This document shows, in pieces, positions 9,077 through 18,800 of a DNA stretch of 64,000 nt (its first letter is position 1; the number at the start of each line of letters is the position of its first letter). Location: NCBI RefSeq assembly GCF_002958735.1, contig NZ_PPGH01000037.1:822001-886000 (forward strand), written 5' to 3'. Made by a program: the position numbers and the translations under genes. The notes beneath the pieces were generated by a model. That model searched no databases. It was not told the DNA's origin and saw nothing but the letters and a program-made list of their open reading frames with translations. The stretch comes from Chromatium okenii (lineage in GTDB: Bacteria > Pseudomonadota > Gammaproteobacteria > Chromatiales > Chromatiaceae).

Positions 9077-9969
9077 AAAAACGGCTAAGGATTTAACTCA
9101 CTTCACCGTATAAGTTTTGGTGAGTTGGTTATTCGCTTCATCCGCTTCCGGCGTTTGACACCAGCTATCAACAAAAGCGCGGAGCGTTTTAGTGCCAGTA
9201 CCTTTTGACCGCAAACTCACCGTTAAGGTTTTACTCGCTCCGGCAGCTAATGAACCGACTTCAATCCATTCGGATTGAGCGCCACACGTTTGCACTGCTG
9301 TTTGATGCGCCCACACATCCAAATAACCGCCGGTTGCTGTCACAGTGCCTTGATTTTTTACCGTGATCTTGGCGGTAAAAATACTATTTGCAGTCGGTGA
9401 CGCTGGCGTGAGTGCAATAGCAGTGATTTTAAGATCACCCACTGCGCTATTATTAAATGCAGCGGTCACAGTTTTATTGCTGGTGAGCGTGACCGTGCAT
9501 TGTAGTGGATTGGTGGCAATTGGAGTGCAGCCCGTCCATTTGCTAAAAGTCCCGCCGGTATCCGCTTTGGCGGTAAGCGTGACGGCAGTGCCGCTGGTGA
9601 ATTGTTTACTGCAAGCGGTGCCGCAATTAATTCCTGCCGGTGAACTGGTGACAGTACCATTGCCACTTTTGGTAATTGACAGTTTATAACTGGGCAATAG
9701 ATTGAAATTAGCAGTGACGGTTTGCGCTGCGCTCATAGTCACGGTGCAATCGCCAGTTTTATTGGTACATGCGCCGCTCCAACCGCTAAAAGTCGAACCG
9801 GAACTGGTATCAGGTGTAGCAGTGAGAATAATGCTGCTGCCACTTTCAAAATCGCTGCTGCAATTGGAACCGCAATTGATTTGACCGTCTTTGCTAGTGA
9901 CGATACCGCTGCCTGTGCCGGTTTTATTCACGCTTAAATCAAAAGACTGTCCACCGCGCACGAACCGAA

Positions 9970-10062
9970 TGTAGTTGATGTCGTCCCGACTGTCGCCGTA
10001 GGCGTTGCCATTGCCGAAATTCACGTGCCACGTGTAGCTCGCGCCGTCAGCGTAAGACGTGG
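9970..10062 (-). repeat. hypervariable NNY-codon segment 6 (gene A, second module)
   Basis: Lies between FWSG and VRG. Codons at variable sites are cac (after tgg), aat (before ttc), ggc, aat, aac, tac, ggc, gac, agt, gac, gac, atc, aac, tac: all end in C or T. Framework codons tgg, gtg, ttc, ggc, gcc and cgg match the other copies. Confidence 0.7.
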
Positions 10063-10382
10063 ACGAGCCTGACCAAAACCCTGAACTCGGTGTATTCGGA
10101 AAATAACTGGGATCAATAGCGGGGCTATAACGGCTGTAATCTACTAAGACTTGCAGCTCTTTGACATTGGGCAAGCGCCAATCGTTATAACCCCCAGATT
10201 AAAATTATTGGCGGCAGTTAATGCAGCTTTCCAATTCATTGTTTTTGCTGTGCCAGTACAATTCGTGCCGCTTTGCCCTTCACTGCATTTTGCCCACATC
10301 AGCCCTGTATTCGACTGCGTTACAGTTCCATCATTATTATCAACAAAATAATAAAAAGACTGTCCGCCGCGAACGAGACGAA

Positions 10383-10472
10383 CGCGGCTACTATCGTACT
10401 GACTGCCGTAGTTACCGACATGAGCATCGTAGAAACCCACGTCCCACACGTAGATCGAATAAAAGGCATAGG
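10383..10472 (-). repeat. hypervariable NNY-codon segment 5 (gene A, first module)
   Basis: Variable codons tat, ttt, tat, atc, tac, gac, ggt, tac, gat, cat, ggt, aac, tac are interspersed with framework tgg, gtg and ttc. It is the most diverged copy in its framework (several alanine codons read as valine), but third bases still hold. Confidence 0.65.
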
Positions 10473-11052
10473 GAGAACCTGACCAAAATTCATCACTTGG
10501 CGTATTTGGGAAATAGTTAGTATCAATTGCTGGTGAATGGCGGCTGTGATCGGCAATGCTTAATAATTCTTTTATATCCGGCATCCGCCAGTCATTAAAT
10601 CCACACAAGCCAGTTGCATTAACGTTATTCACATAACCAGCGGCTTGGTCGAAGGTGTAAGCTGAATCACTGAGTTTTACTTGCCAGATCAAGCCGCTCA
10701 CATTATCGCGGACGCAAGTGTGATCGGTGGCGGTTGTTGGCAAATCATTTCCCGCTGCATCTAATTTCGTGAAATCAAAACCATTGGTTCCAAATTCAGC
10801 ATCTTGACCGGGAAAACCGGCGACCGGACACGGCAAGCCGTTGGTGTCGGCATTTGAGCAAGTGGTAATGCCCGTATCATTCAAACCAGCAGCATAAACA
10901 GCATTGATAAAAAACAGCGTACTGACCAATAAACCGATCAGCATTGTCCAGCGTTTCAATCCAGAAAATCGCATTAACATCGCAATGCCCCACAGAGTTA
11001 AAAGAAAAATACTTGCAAATTTCTATCGTTAGGTTTTATACCTCTTTGCGTT

Positions 11053-11082
11053 AAAAGCCCCCCTTTGGAAAAAGGGGGTTAA
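11053..11082. repeat. GC-rich palindromic repeat, single unit
   Basis: C-run, TTTGGAAAAA, G-run palindrome just 3' of DUF1566 gene B, at the equivalent position to the unit at 9041 behind gene A, so it was probably carried along in the tandem duplication. Confidence 0.7.
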
Positions 11083-11091
11083 GGATTTAAC

Positions 11092-14000
11092 TCACTTCAC
11101 CGTATAAGTTTTAGTGAGTTGGTTATTGGTTTCATCCGCTTCTGGCGTTTGACACCAACTATCAACAAAAGCGCGGAGCGTTTTAGTGCCAGTACCTTTT
11201 GACCGCAAACTCACCGTTAAGGTTTTGCTCGCGCCGGCAGCTAATGAACCGATTTCAATCCATTCGGCTTGAGCGCCGCACGTTTGCACCGCTGTTTGAT
11301 GCGCCCACACATCCAAATAACCGCCGGTTGCTGTCACAGTGCCTTGATTTTTTACCGTGATCTTGGCGGTAAAAATACTATTTGCAGCCGGTGACGCTGG
11401 CGTGAGTGCAATAGCAGTGATTTTAAGATCACCCAATGCGCCATTATTAAATGCAGCGGTCACAGTTTTATTGCTGGTGAGCGTAAATGTGCATTGCAGT
11501 GGATTGGTGGCAATTGGAGTGCAGCCCGTCCATTTGCTAAAAGTCCCGCCGGTATCTGCTTTGGCGGTAAGCGTGACGGCAGTGCCGCTGGTGAATTGTT
11601 TACTGCAAGCGGTGCCGCAATTAATTCCTGCCGGTGAACTGGTGACAGCACCATTGCCATTTTTGCTAATTGACAGTTTATAACTGGGCAATAGATTGAA
11701 ATTAGCAGTGACGGTTTGCGCTGCGCTCATATTCACGGTGCAAGTGCCAGTTTTATTGGTACATGCGCCGCTCCAACCGCTAAAAATCGAACCAGAACTG
11801 GTATCAGGTGTAGCAGTGAGAATAATGCTGCTGCCACTTTCAAAATCGCTGCTGCAATTGGAACCGCAATTGATTTTGCCGTCGCTGCTCTTTACCACAC
11901 CGGCACCACTTCCGGTTTTATTGACGCTCAAATCAAAAAAATTAGGCAGTGCTCCGCGAACGAGCCGGACGTGGTTGCCATTGCTCCGATCGTCGTTGCT
12001 GGCGTAGCCATAATAGAAATCCACGTACCACGGAAACACGTTGACCGAGTAGTCGGCATCGGGAGAACCCGACCAAAACCACAAATTTGGCGTATTTGGG
12101 AAATAGCTGGTATCGATTGCGGGGCTGTAGCGGCTGTAATCCGCTAGAGCTTGCAGCTCTTTGGCGTTGGGCAGTCGCCAGTCGTTATGGTCGCCCAGAC
12201 GCGAATTATTTGCAGCGGTTAAAGCGGAGCTCCAATCCATCGCCGTTGCATCACCCACGCACCCAATACCGGTTTGACCCTCGCTGCATTTAGCCCACAT
12301 TAGCCCGGTGTTTGACTGCGTTACGGTACCATCCTCGTTATCAACAAAAGAATTAAAAGACTGTCCCCCGCGCACGAGCCGGACGAAGTGGCATTCGTCC
12401 CGAATGACGCCGTTGTTGGCGTCGACATGACCGAAATACACGCTCCACGCGTAGTCCGAGTCGCGGGCATCCGGAGAACCCGACCAAAAAAGATCACCTG
12501 GCGTATTCGGAAAATAGTTGGTATCAATTGCTGGCAAAATTTCTCCGTGATCCGCAATTCCCATCAATTCTTTTATATCCGGCATTCGCCAGTCTTTGAA
12601 GCCACATAAACCAGTTGCATTGACGTTATTTACGTAACCAGTGGCTTGGTCAAAAGTGAAAGTTGAATCACTGATTTTCACTTGCCAAATCAAACCGGTC
12701 ACATTATCGCGGACGCAAGTGTGATCTGTCGCGCTGGCGGGCAAATCATTTCCAGCAGCATCCAATTTAGTGAAATCAAAACCGTTGCTGCCGAATTCAG
12801 CATCTTGCCCGGGGAAATCGGCGACCGGACACGGCAAGCCGTTGGTGTCGGCATTAGAGCAAGTAGTGATGCCGGTGTCGTTGAGACCGGCGGCGTGGGT
12901 GGCGGTAAACGTCGCAGTGACGGTTTGCGCTGCGCTCATAGTCACTGTGCAAGTGCCAGTTTTATTAGTACATGCGCCGCTCCAACCGCTAAAAGTCGAA
13001 CCGGAACTGGTATCAGGTGTAGCAGTAAGAATAATACTGCTGCCACTTTCAAAATCACTGCTGCAATTGGAACCGCAATTGATTTTACCGTCGCCGCTCT
13101 TTACCACACCGGCACCACTTCCGGTTTTGTTGACGGTTAAGGCAAAAGAATCAAAAGACTGTCCGCCACGGACGAGACGAACGGGGTTGTTGCTGTCGTG
13201 CCGATTGGCGTTGTTGGTGTCGCCATCGTCGAAATTCACGCCTAACGCGTAGTTCGAAACGTAGGGAAACGGAGAACTCGACCAAAACCACGAACTCGGC
13301 GTATTCGGAAAATAGTTAGTATCAATTGCCGGTAAATAGCGGCTGTAATCGACCAAGGCTTGCAACTCTTTGGTATTGGGCAACCGCCAATCGTCATAAC
13401 CACCCCGATTAGAATTATTGGCGGCGGTTAAAGCGGTGCTCCAATTCATCGTTATTGCATCACCAGTGCAATTCGTGCCGGTTTGACCCTCACTGCATTT
13501 AGCCCACATCAGCCCAGTGCTCGACTGCGTTACGATGCCATCCTCGTTATTAACAAAAGAATCAAAAGACTGTCCGCCGCGCACGAGCCGGACGTGGTAG
13601 CCGTTGTCCCGATTGTTGAAATTGGCGCTGCCAATGCCGAAATGCACGTACCACGCGCTGTACGAGTTATCAGCATACGGAAAACCGGACCAAAACCAAT
13701 CACTTGCCGTATTGGGGAAATAGTTGGTATCAATTGTTGGATCGGGATAAACAATACTTTGATCGGCAATTCCTAATAATTCTTTTGGGTTTGGCATTCG
13801 CCAGTCATTAAATCCGCACAAGCCAGTTGCATTAACGTTGTTTACATAACCAGCGGTTTCGTCGAAGGTGTAAGTTGAATCACTGATGTTCACTTGCCAA
13901 ATCAAACCGGTCACATTATCGCGGACGCAAGTGTGATCTGTCGCGCTGGCGGGCAAATCATTTCCAGCAGCATCCAATTTAGTGAAATCAAAACCGTTGC

Positions 14001-14193
14001 TGCCGAATTCGGCGTCTTGTCCGGGGAAGTCGGCGACCGGACACGGCAAGCCGTTGGTGTCGGCATTAGAGCAAGTGGTAATGCCGGTGTCATTCAAACC
14101 AGCAGCATGAACAGCATTGATAAAAAACAGCGTACTGACCAATAAACCGGTCAGCATTGTCCAGCGTTTCAATCCAGAAAATCGCATTAACAT
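11092..14193 (-). CDS. secreted DUF1566 (Lcl_C)/InlB-repeat/CARDB protein B
   Basis: Intact 1033-aa exported protein. Signal peptide residues 1-31, then module pair 1 (two DUF1566 units), an InlB-type repeat (about residues 355-430), module pair 2 (starting again with AGLNDTGITTCSNADTNG), two or three more InlB-type repeats and a CARDB domain (NQGTVTATGG). Each DUF1566 unit ends in a hypervariable stretch followed by conserved VRLVRG; four such stretches are present (13594-13680, 13183-13270, 12384-12472, 11970-12062). Lcl_C domains are C-type-lectin-like in fold as far as I recall, so these stretches probably form a ligand-binding face. The first 43 nt upstream of the start match those of gene A, indicating tandem duplication. 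Likely a surface or secreted binding protein; the ligand is unknown. Confidence 0.85.
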   Translation of the reverse strand: MLMRFSGLKRWTMLTGLLVSTLFFINAVHAAGLNDTGITTCSNADTNGLPCPVADFPGQDAEFGSNGFDFTKLDAAGNDLPASATDHTCVRDNVTGLIWQVNISDSTYTFDETAGYVNNVNATGLCGFNDWRMPNPKELLGIADQSIVYPDPTIDTNYFPNTASDWFWSGFPYADNSYSAWYVHFGIGSANFNNRDNGYHVRLVRGGQSFDSFVNNEDGIVTQSSTGLMWAKCSEGQTGTNCTGDAITMNWSTALTAANNSNRGGYDDWRLPNTKELQALVDYSRYLPAIDTNYFPNTPSSWFWSSSPFPYVSNYALGVNFDDGDTNNANRHDSNNPVRLVRGGQSFDSFALTVNKTGSGAGVVKSGDGKINCGSNCSSDFESGSSIILTATPDTSSGSTFSGWSGACTNKTGTCTVTMSAAQTVTATFTATHAAGLNDTGITTCSNADTNGLPCPVADFPGQDAEFGSNGFDFTKLDAAGNDLPASATDHTCVRDNVTGLIWQVKISDSTFTFDQATGYVNNVNATGLCGFKDWRMPDIKELMGIADHGEILPAIDTNYFPNTPGDLFWSGSPDARDSDYAWSVYFGHVDANNGVIRDECHFVRLVRGGQSFNSFVDNEDGTVTQSNTGLMWAKCSEGQTGIGCVGDATAMDWSSALTAANNSRLGDHNDWRLPNAKELQALADYSRYSPAIDTSYFPNTPNLWFWSGSPDADYSVNVFPWYVDFYYGYASNDDRSNGNHVRLVRGALPNFFDLSVNKTGSGAGVVKSSDGKINCGSNCSSDFESGSSIILTATPDTSSGSIFSGWSGACTNKTGTCTVNMSAAQTVTANFNLLPSYKLSISKNGNGAVTSSPAGINCGTACSKQFTSGTAVTLTAKADTGGTFSKWTGCTPIATNPLQCTFTLTSNKTVTAAFNNGALGDLKITAIALTPASPAANSIFTAKITVKNQGTVTATGGYLDVWAHQTAVQTCGAQAEWIEIGSLAAGASKTLTVSLRSKGTGTKTLRAFVDSWCQTPEADETNNQLTKTYTVK
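11970..12062 (-). repeat. hypervariable NNY-codon segment 4 (gene B)
   Basis: Codons gat, gac, tac, gtc, aac, tac, gat, tat, tat, tac, agc, aac, gac, gat, agc, aat, ggc, aac occupy variable sites within framework gcc, tcg, tgg, gtg, ttc, ggc, gcc, cgg, cac, gtc. It has a small insertion before tgg relative to the others. Confidence 0.75.
12384..12472 (-). repeat. hypervariable NNY-codon segment 3 (gene B)
   Basis: Codons gat, cgc, gac, gac, tac, agc, tat, ggt, cat, gac, aac, aac, ggc, gtc, att, gac, tgc occupy variable sites within framework gcc, tcg, gcg, tgg, gtg, ttc, gcc, cgg. One codon (gaa) does not fit the pattern. Confidence 0.75.
13183..13270 (-). repeat. hypervariable NNY-codon segment 2 (gene B)
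   Basis: Codons ttt, tac, gtt, aac, tac, ggc, aat, gac, gat, gac, aac, aac, aat, cac, gac, agc, aac occupy variable sites. The framework is tcg, gcg, gtg, ttc, ggc, cgg; the usual tgg is tta here. Confidence 0.75.
13594..13680 (-). repeat. hypervariable NNY-codon segment 1 (gene B)
   Basis: Codons tat, gat, aac, tac, agc, tac, cat, ggc, att, agc, aat, ttc, aac, aat, gac, aac, ggc, tac occupy variable sites within framework gct, tcg, gcg, tgg, gtg, ttc, ggc, gcc, cgg, cac, gtc. All variable codons end in C or T. Confidence 0.78.
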
Positions 14194-14260
14194 CGCAATG
14201 CCCCACAGAGTTAAAAGAAAAATACTTGCAAATTGCCATAGTTAGTTTTTCATCTCCGTT

Positions 14261-14851
14261 TTATACACTCAACCGCTCAATCATTTCGCACATAAAATGA
14301 CCGAGCACCAAATGCAGCTCTTGAATGCGCGGCGTATCGCGGGATGGAACCGCTAAAACAATATCGGCGGCAGGCAAATCAGAATGCGCCGCGCCGGTAA
14401 ATAACACCGTCAATAAACCGCGCTCCGTGGCCGCATTTAACGCATTTACAATGTTGGCAGAACGTCCACTCGTTGATAGCGCCCAAAGCACATCGCCGGG
14501 ACGTGCCAGCGCATTTAATTGCCGTGCAAAAATGGCATCAAACGTGAAATCATTGGCAATGGCGGTGCTGGCGCTCGGATCAAATCCCAACGCAATTGCA
14601 GGTAAAGGTCGCCGCGTTTTATTCAGAAATGGCCCAATTAATTCGCCGCTGAGATGCGTTGCTTCACCCGCGCTGCCACCATTGCCGCAAATAAATAAGG
14701 TGCCGCCGTGTTGAATGGCTGCCGCAGTGCGCGTTGCTGCTGCAACCGTTGCCGCCAATACCTCAGCGTCGCTTTGAACAGCGGCAATCAATGCAGCAGT
14801 GGCATCTAATTGAACGCGAAGATGCGCAGTGAATGCGGCAATATCAGTCAT
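14261..14851 (-). CDS. gmhA: SIS-domain phosphoheptose isomerase (GmhA-type)
   Basis: Sugar isomerase of about 196 aa, the size of GmhA, which converts sedoheptulose 7-phosphate to D-glycero-D-manno-heptose 7-phosphate for LPS core synthesis. Visible blocks are LFICGNGGSAGEATHLSGEL, ALSTSGRSANIVNAL and, near the C-terminus, IQELHLVLGHFMCEMIE, with the histidines expected for the metal site. DiaA, a close relative that binds DnaA, is the main alternative. ATG 14851 starts MTDIAAF; an in-frame ATG at 14875 would overlap the upstream gene. It starts 5 nt after the stop of the YkgJ-like gene, so the two are probably co-transcribed. Confidence 0.75.
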   Translation of the reverse strand: MTDIAAFTAHLRVQLDATAALIAAVQSDAEVLAATVAAATRTAAAIQHGGTLFICGNGGSAGEATHLSGELIGPFLNKTRRPLPAIALGFDPSASTAIANDFTFDAIFARQLNALARPGDVLWALSTSGRSANIVNALNAATERGLLTVLFTGAAHSDLPAADIVLAVPSRDTPRIQELHLVLGHFMCEMIERLSV

Positions 14852-14856
14852 GGCAA

Positions 14857-15771
14857 TTAACCAGCGCAGCCACAATCATCATTTCCATCGGCGCGATATT
14901 TCTCATCTTCAGCGGCAGCGCGGCGTTCAATTTCAATTTGCCGCCGCGCTTCCCACACTTCCTGCCGCTCGGTGACGCGCTGTTCCCAAGCATCTGCCAT
15001 TTCTTGAATGGTGCGCTCGCCAAATAAAACTTGCCGCAAAAAGCGATAACTAAATTCCAATAGCGCCTCGTCGTCTTGCTCAATTTCGGTATAAAACTCT
15101 GCGGGCAAGGTGTAGGTATTGCGGAAATTGTCACTCAAGACAAAACGGCGAAAAGTATCGCCGTCATAAGATGCCATGAAAAAGAATTGCAAACTCAATT
15201 GCGGTGGTCGCCCGACGGCTGGCCCCGCCGATTTCTTTTTTAAGACCAATTGATACCAGTCGCGGTTTTTTGCATCGAATTCATCGCAATGCTGCTCGGC
15301 GCGATATTCCGCAATTGAAAGTTCGCGCTGTTCATTGTGACCTTGACAATGATCTTCTTTCACCAGTGAATAGCGTTCTTCAGCAATTGCGGAATCTTTT
15401 TCGCGCAGCGTCAATAGCGCCAGCGGGTAATAACGACACACCGTCGGGCGGTCGCTGTAAACGCCGCAACCGGCATCGCCAGCCAATTGCAAACAGGTTC
15501 CATTGTCATCCGTTTTCAATTTAATGCCCGGCAAACCATCGCCGTCCATTTGAAAAGGAACGGTGAATTGCCGAATAAACTCGGTAGATGTTAAACCTAA
15601 ACGCCGTTTTAAGCGCAGCACGTCATAAGGTGCCAACGTAATGTCAGCGCGTTTGCAGCAGGCATTAAAACAACTGATGCCGGGGTGACAATGAAATTGC
15701 AGCGGACTATTCAACTGCAACGCTTCGGGCATGACTGCGCTTTGAAAAGGAAGTGGATTGTGCATAAACAA
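14857..15771 (-). CDS. YkgJ-family cysteine-cluster protein
   Basis: Protein of 304 aa with the YkgJ (zinc/iron-chelating) cysteine pattern: HPGISCFNACC near residue 35, then CLQLAGDAGCGVYSDRPTVC and RYYPLA, and a further cysteine in EDHCQGH. These cysteines are thought to bind a metal or iron-sulfur cluster; the biochemical role is not established. The C-terminal part is helical and ends in a CGCAG motif. The start is taken at 15771 with MHNPLPF (15765) as an alternative. Confidence 0.75.
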   Translation of the reverse strand: MFMHNPLPFQSAVMPEALQLNSPLQFHCHPGISCFNACCKRADITLAPYDVLRLKRRLGLTSTEFIRQFTVPFQMDGDGLPGIKLKTDDNGTCLQLAGDAGCGVYSDRPTVCRYYPLALLTLREKDSAIAEERYSLVKEDHCQGHNEQRELSIAEYRAEQHCDEFDAKNRDWYQLVLKKKSAGPAVGRPPQLSLQFFFMASYDGDTFRRFVLSDNFRNTYTLPAEFYTEIEQDDEALLEFSYRFLRQVLFGERTIQEMADAWEQRVTERQEVWEARRQIEIERRAAAEDEKYRADGNDDCGCAG

Positions 15772-15832
15772 TGGTCTCGGTTGTAAAAGTTATTCGTTGT
15801 CAGTAGAAAATACTGTTTCACTGCCAATTAAA

Positions 15833-18800
15833 TTAGCTGCGTGTGTTACAGGTATTGATGCGCAATGCTGCTCGCGCTGCTTCAAAATTAAAATGTTCAA
15901 TTTCGTACATCACTGGATTAAATGCTTCACCCAAAGTTGCTCGCAATAACGCAGCAGATTCTCGCGCCAATTGCACGGCGCGAGTGTTGTCTTCCGCTAA
16001 CAGCGCGTCTAATTCAGCAATTAACGGATGCGCAATGTTAATTGCACCGAGCGCAGCAGAATCGTTCCACGCTTCGCTGGTCAATAAATCGTCAATCAAT
16101 AAATCATCGACATCCGGCAGCGCAGTAATTGCGCTAATCAGTGCGTCCAATTCATTGCGCAATTGCTCAATTAACGCAGCGATTTGTGCCGATTCCAGCG
16201 CAGTGTTGTGTATTAATTCTGCTTCCAATGCGGTTGCAGTTGCCGCGACCTGATCCGCGCCGAGCGTTGCGGCTGCGCCTTTCAAACAATGCACCAATTG
16301 CTGCGCACCAGATCGATCGCCAGCCGTTAAGCTGCTGTCTAATAGCTCTAAATCTTCGCCATGTCCCTGCGCAAATAGCCGCAATAACCGCAGATATAAC
16401 GGGCGTTGACCGCGCACTGCTCGCAATCCGCGTTGACTGTCTAAACCCGCAATTGCGACCGAGCAGGGGCGTTTGATGGGCGAGCCAATGACCGCTCCAA
16501 TCACTGCGCCAACGGGGATTGCGTGATGCGGCAACCACCGCAGCAACGCTTGATATAATCCATCAGGATCAACGGGTTTGGTGACAAAATCATTCATTCC
16601 GGCGGCTAAACAGGCGCGACGATCTTCTTCAAACGCATTGGCGGTCATCGCCAAAATCGGCAATTCCGACTGCAACGTTTGCGCCCGAATGCGGCGCGTC
16701 GCTTCCAATCCGTCCATTTCCGGCATTTGCACGTCCATCAGCACGAGGTCGTAACGCCGACTGGTCGCCAGCGCCACTGCTTCGCGTCCGTTTTCTGCAA
16801 CTTCCGCCACCAACGCCACTGCATCGAGCAGTTCAAGCGCAACTTCGCGGTTCACGGCGTTGTCTTCTGCCAACAGCACTCGCGCTCCGGCGCAGGATTG
16901 ACGCAGTTCTAATTCGCTCGTCAATTGTGACGTTGCCGCTGGTGTTGGCATTGCGCCAGACTTTCCGCGCTGCAACGTTGCGGTAAACCAAAAAGTGCTG
17001 CCGTAGCCGAGCGCAGTTTCCACGCCCGCATCTCCGCCCATCAATTGCGCCAAACGCCGCGTGATCGCCAGTCCCAAACCGGTGCCACCGTGTTTGCGCG
17101 TCGTGGACACGTCGGCTTGACCAAAAGGCGTAAACAGTCGCGGCAATTCTTCCGGCGCAATACCGATGCCCGTGTCATTGACTTCAAAACGCACTTTGAG
17201 CTGCTGCGCAGTAAGTGTTTCATCTTTAATGAGATAACAGCGCAGATGCACGCCGCCGCTGGTGGTGAATTTGACTGCGTTGCTGGCGAAATTCAGCAAA
17301 CTCTGGCGCAGGCGCGTCGGATCGCCATGTAACCAATTCGGCACGTCGCCTGCGTCGGCAGTCACCGTCAGACCTTTTAATTGCGCTTGGTCAAATGAGC
17401 GAGCGGGTGTGATCGAGAATATCGGTGAGCGCAAAATCGGTTTGTTCCAATTCCAAACGCTCGGCTTCATTTTCGATAAATCAAGAATGTCGTTGATAAT
17501 TAACAGTAAATGCTGGGCAGCAACGGCAATTTTATCTAAACGTGCGACTTGCTCTGGCATCATGTTGCTGCGTTGCAACAAATAAGTTAAGCCAACAATC
17601 GCGTTCATTGGCGTGCGGATTTCGTGGCTCATATTGGCGAGAAAGCGCTTTTGGCGCGATTGGCCGATTCTGCGGCTTCTCGCGCCTGCTCGCGGACGCG
17701 CTCCAATTCTTTTGCCGCACTCACATCACGCGAAAATCCGACCGTACCCAATACGTTACCGGCAGCATCAAGCACTGGAGCCTTAAAAGTTTCGCTAATG
17801 ACGATCTCGGTTCCATGCAAAATGGGTTCATCCAACGTCATCTGCTGCCGAATTGCGATGACTGCGCGATCATCTGCGCGATAGCGTTTGGCGAGTTCCA
17901 TTGGCCAGAGATCAAAATCGGTTTGACCGAGTAAATCCTGAACAGCGCCACCAACCACATTTGCCATTGTTTGATTGACGACGAGAAAACGCCCTTTCAC
18001 ATCTTTAAGCCAAATCATGTGCGGGATATTGTCGATGATTGCCCGCAATTCTTGACTTTGCTGATGCAATTCCGCAGTGCGTTCATTCACGCGATCTTCT
18101 AAATGCGCCCGCTCCTGCGCTAATTGCAATTCAATCTGTTTACGTTCGGTAATATCGCGGCAAATACACAGCACAAAATTTTGCTCACCCCACAAGACAC
18201 TGCTGGCGCTCACTTCAACTGGGTATTCCGAACCGTCGCAGCGACGATGACGAGTTTCAAATACAAAACCATGATGGGGAAAAGGATTAAAGTTTTCACG
18301 GATCATTTCCTCCGACATGACTGCGTCCATCTCCCAACTGCGCATTCCAATTAATTCTTGCGTGGTGCAGCCGAGCATATCCGCCATACGCTGATTACCT
18401 TCAATGACGCGATGATCCATATCAAATACCAGAATGCCATCGCGGGATTGCTCAATCAGCGCCCGCCGTTGTGCGATTTCATCAGCGAGTAAATTGAGTA
18501 CTTTTAACCGCGCTAATTGCGCATCATGCACTGATTCGGCAATTTCTAATTGCTCGCGTTGACGCAGTAAAAAAGCTCCCGTCACGGTCATTAACAGCGC
18601 CAGCAAACCGACTAAACTAATCCAAATTACATTACTAATGACTTCGCTATCAATTTCACTTAAATCGCGTTTGGCAATGAGCAGCCAATCGGTATCGGGA
18701 ACCATCAACCCCACGCTCATTACCGATTTTCCACGATAATCAATACCTTCGATAGCATTACTGGGCAATTGCGCAGCTATAGGAATTTGCGCTGCAACGA

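Larger units (their letters stand above)
9098..10980 (-). pseudogene. secreted DUF1566 (Lcl_C)/InlB-repeat/CARDB protein A, one frameshift
   Basis: Exported protein of about 625 aa, read 10980 to 9098. Signal peptide: residues 1-31 (hydrophobic LIGLLVSTLFFINAVYA). Then two DUF1566/Lcl_C modules (each with DWRMP/DWRLP, DTNYFPNTP-like, FWSG and VRLVRGGQSF), two divergent InlB-type repeats (SSDFESGSSIILTATPDTSS, WTGC) and a C-terminal CARDB domain (NQGTVTATGG). The frame breaks near 10185-10200; alignment with the paralogue at 11092-14193 shows one missing base there, so the break may be a base-calling error. Each DUF1566 module contains a hypervariable segment (10383-10472, 9970-10062). It is a shorter tandem paralogue of the next gene, with nearly identical ends and leader. 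Confidence 0.8.

Noticed and set aside
11092..14193. Repeated blocks in DUF1566 gene B as a possible CRISPR array
   Set aside because: They are coding repeats of 200-800 bp in one open frame, not short direct repeats with uniform spacers.
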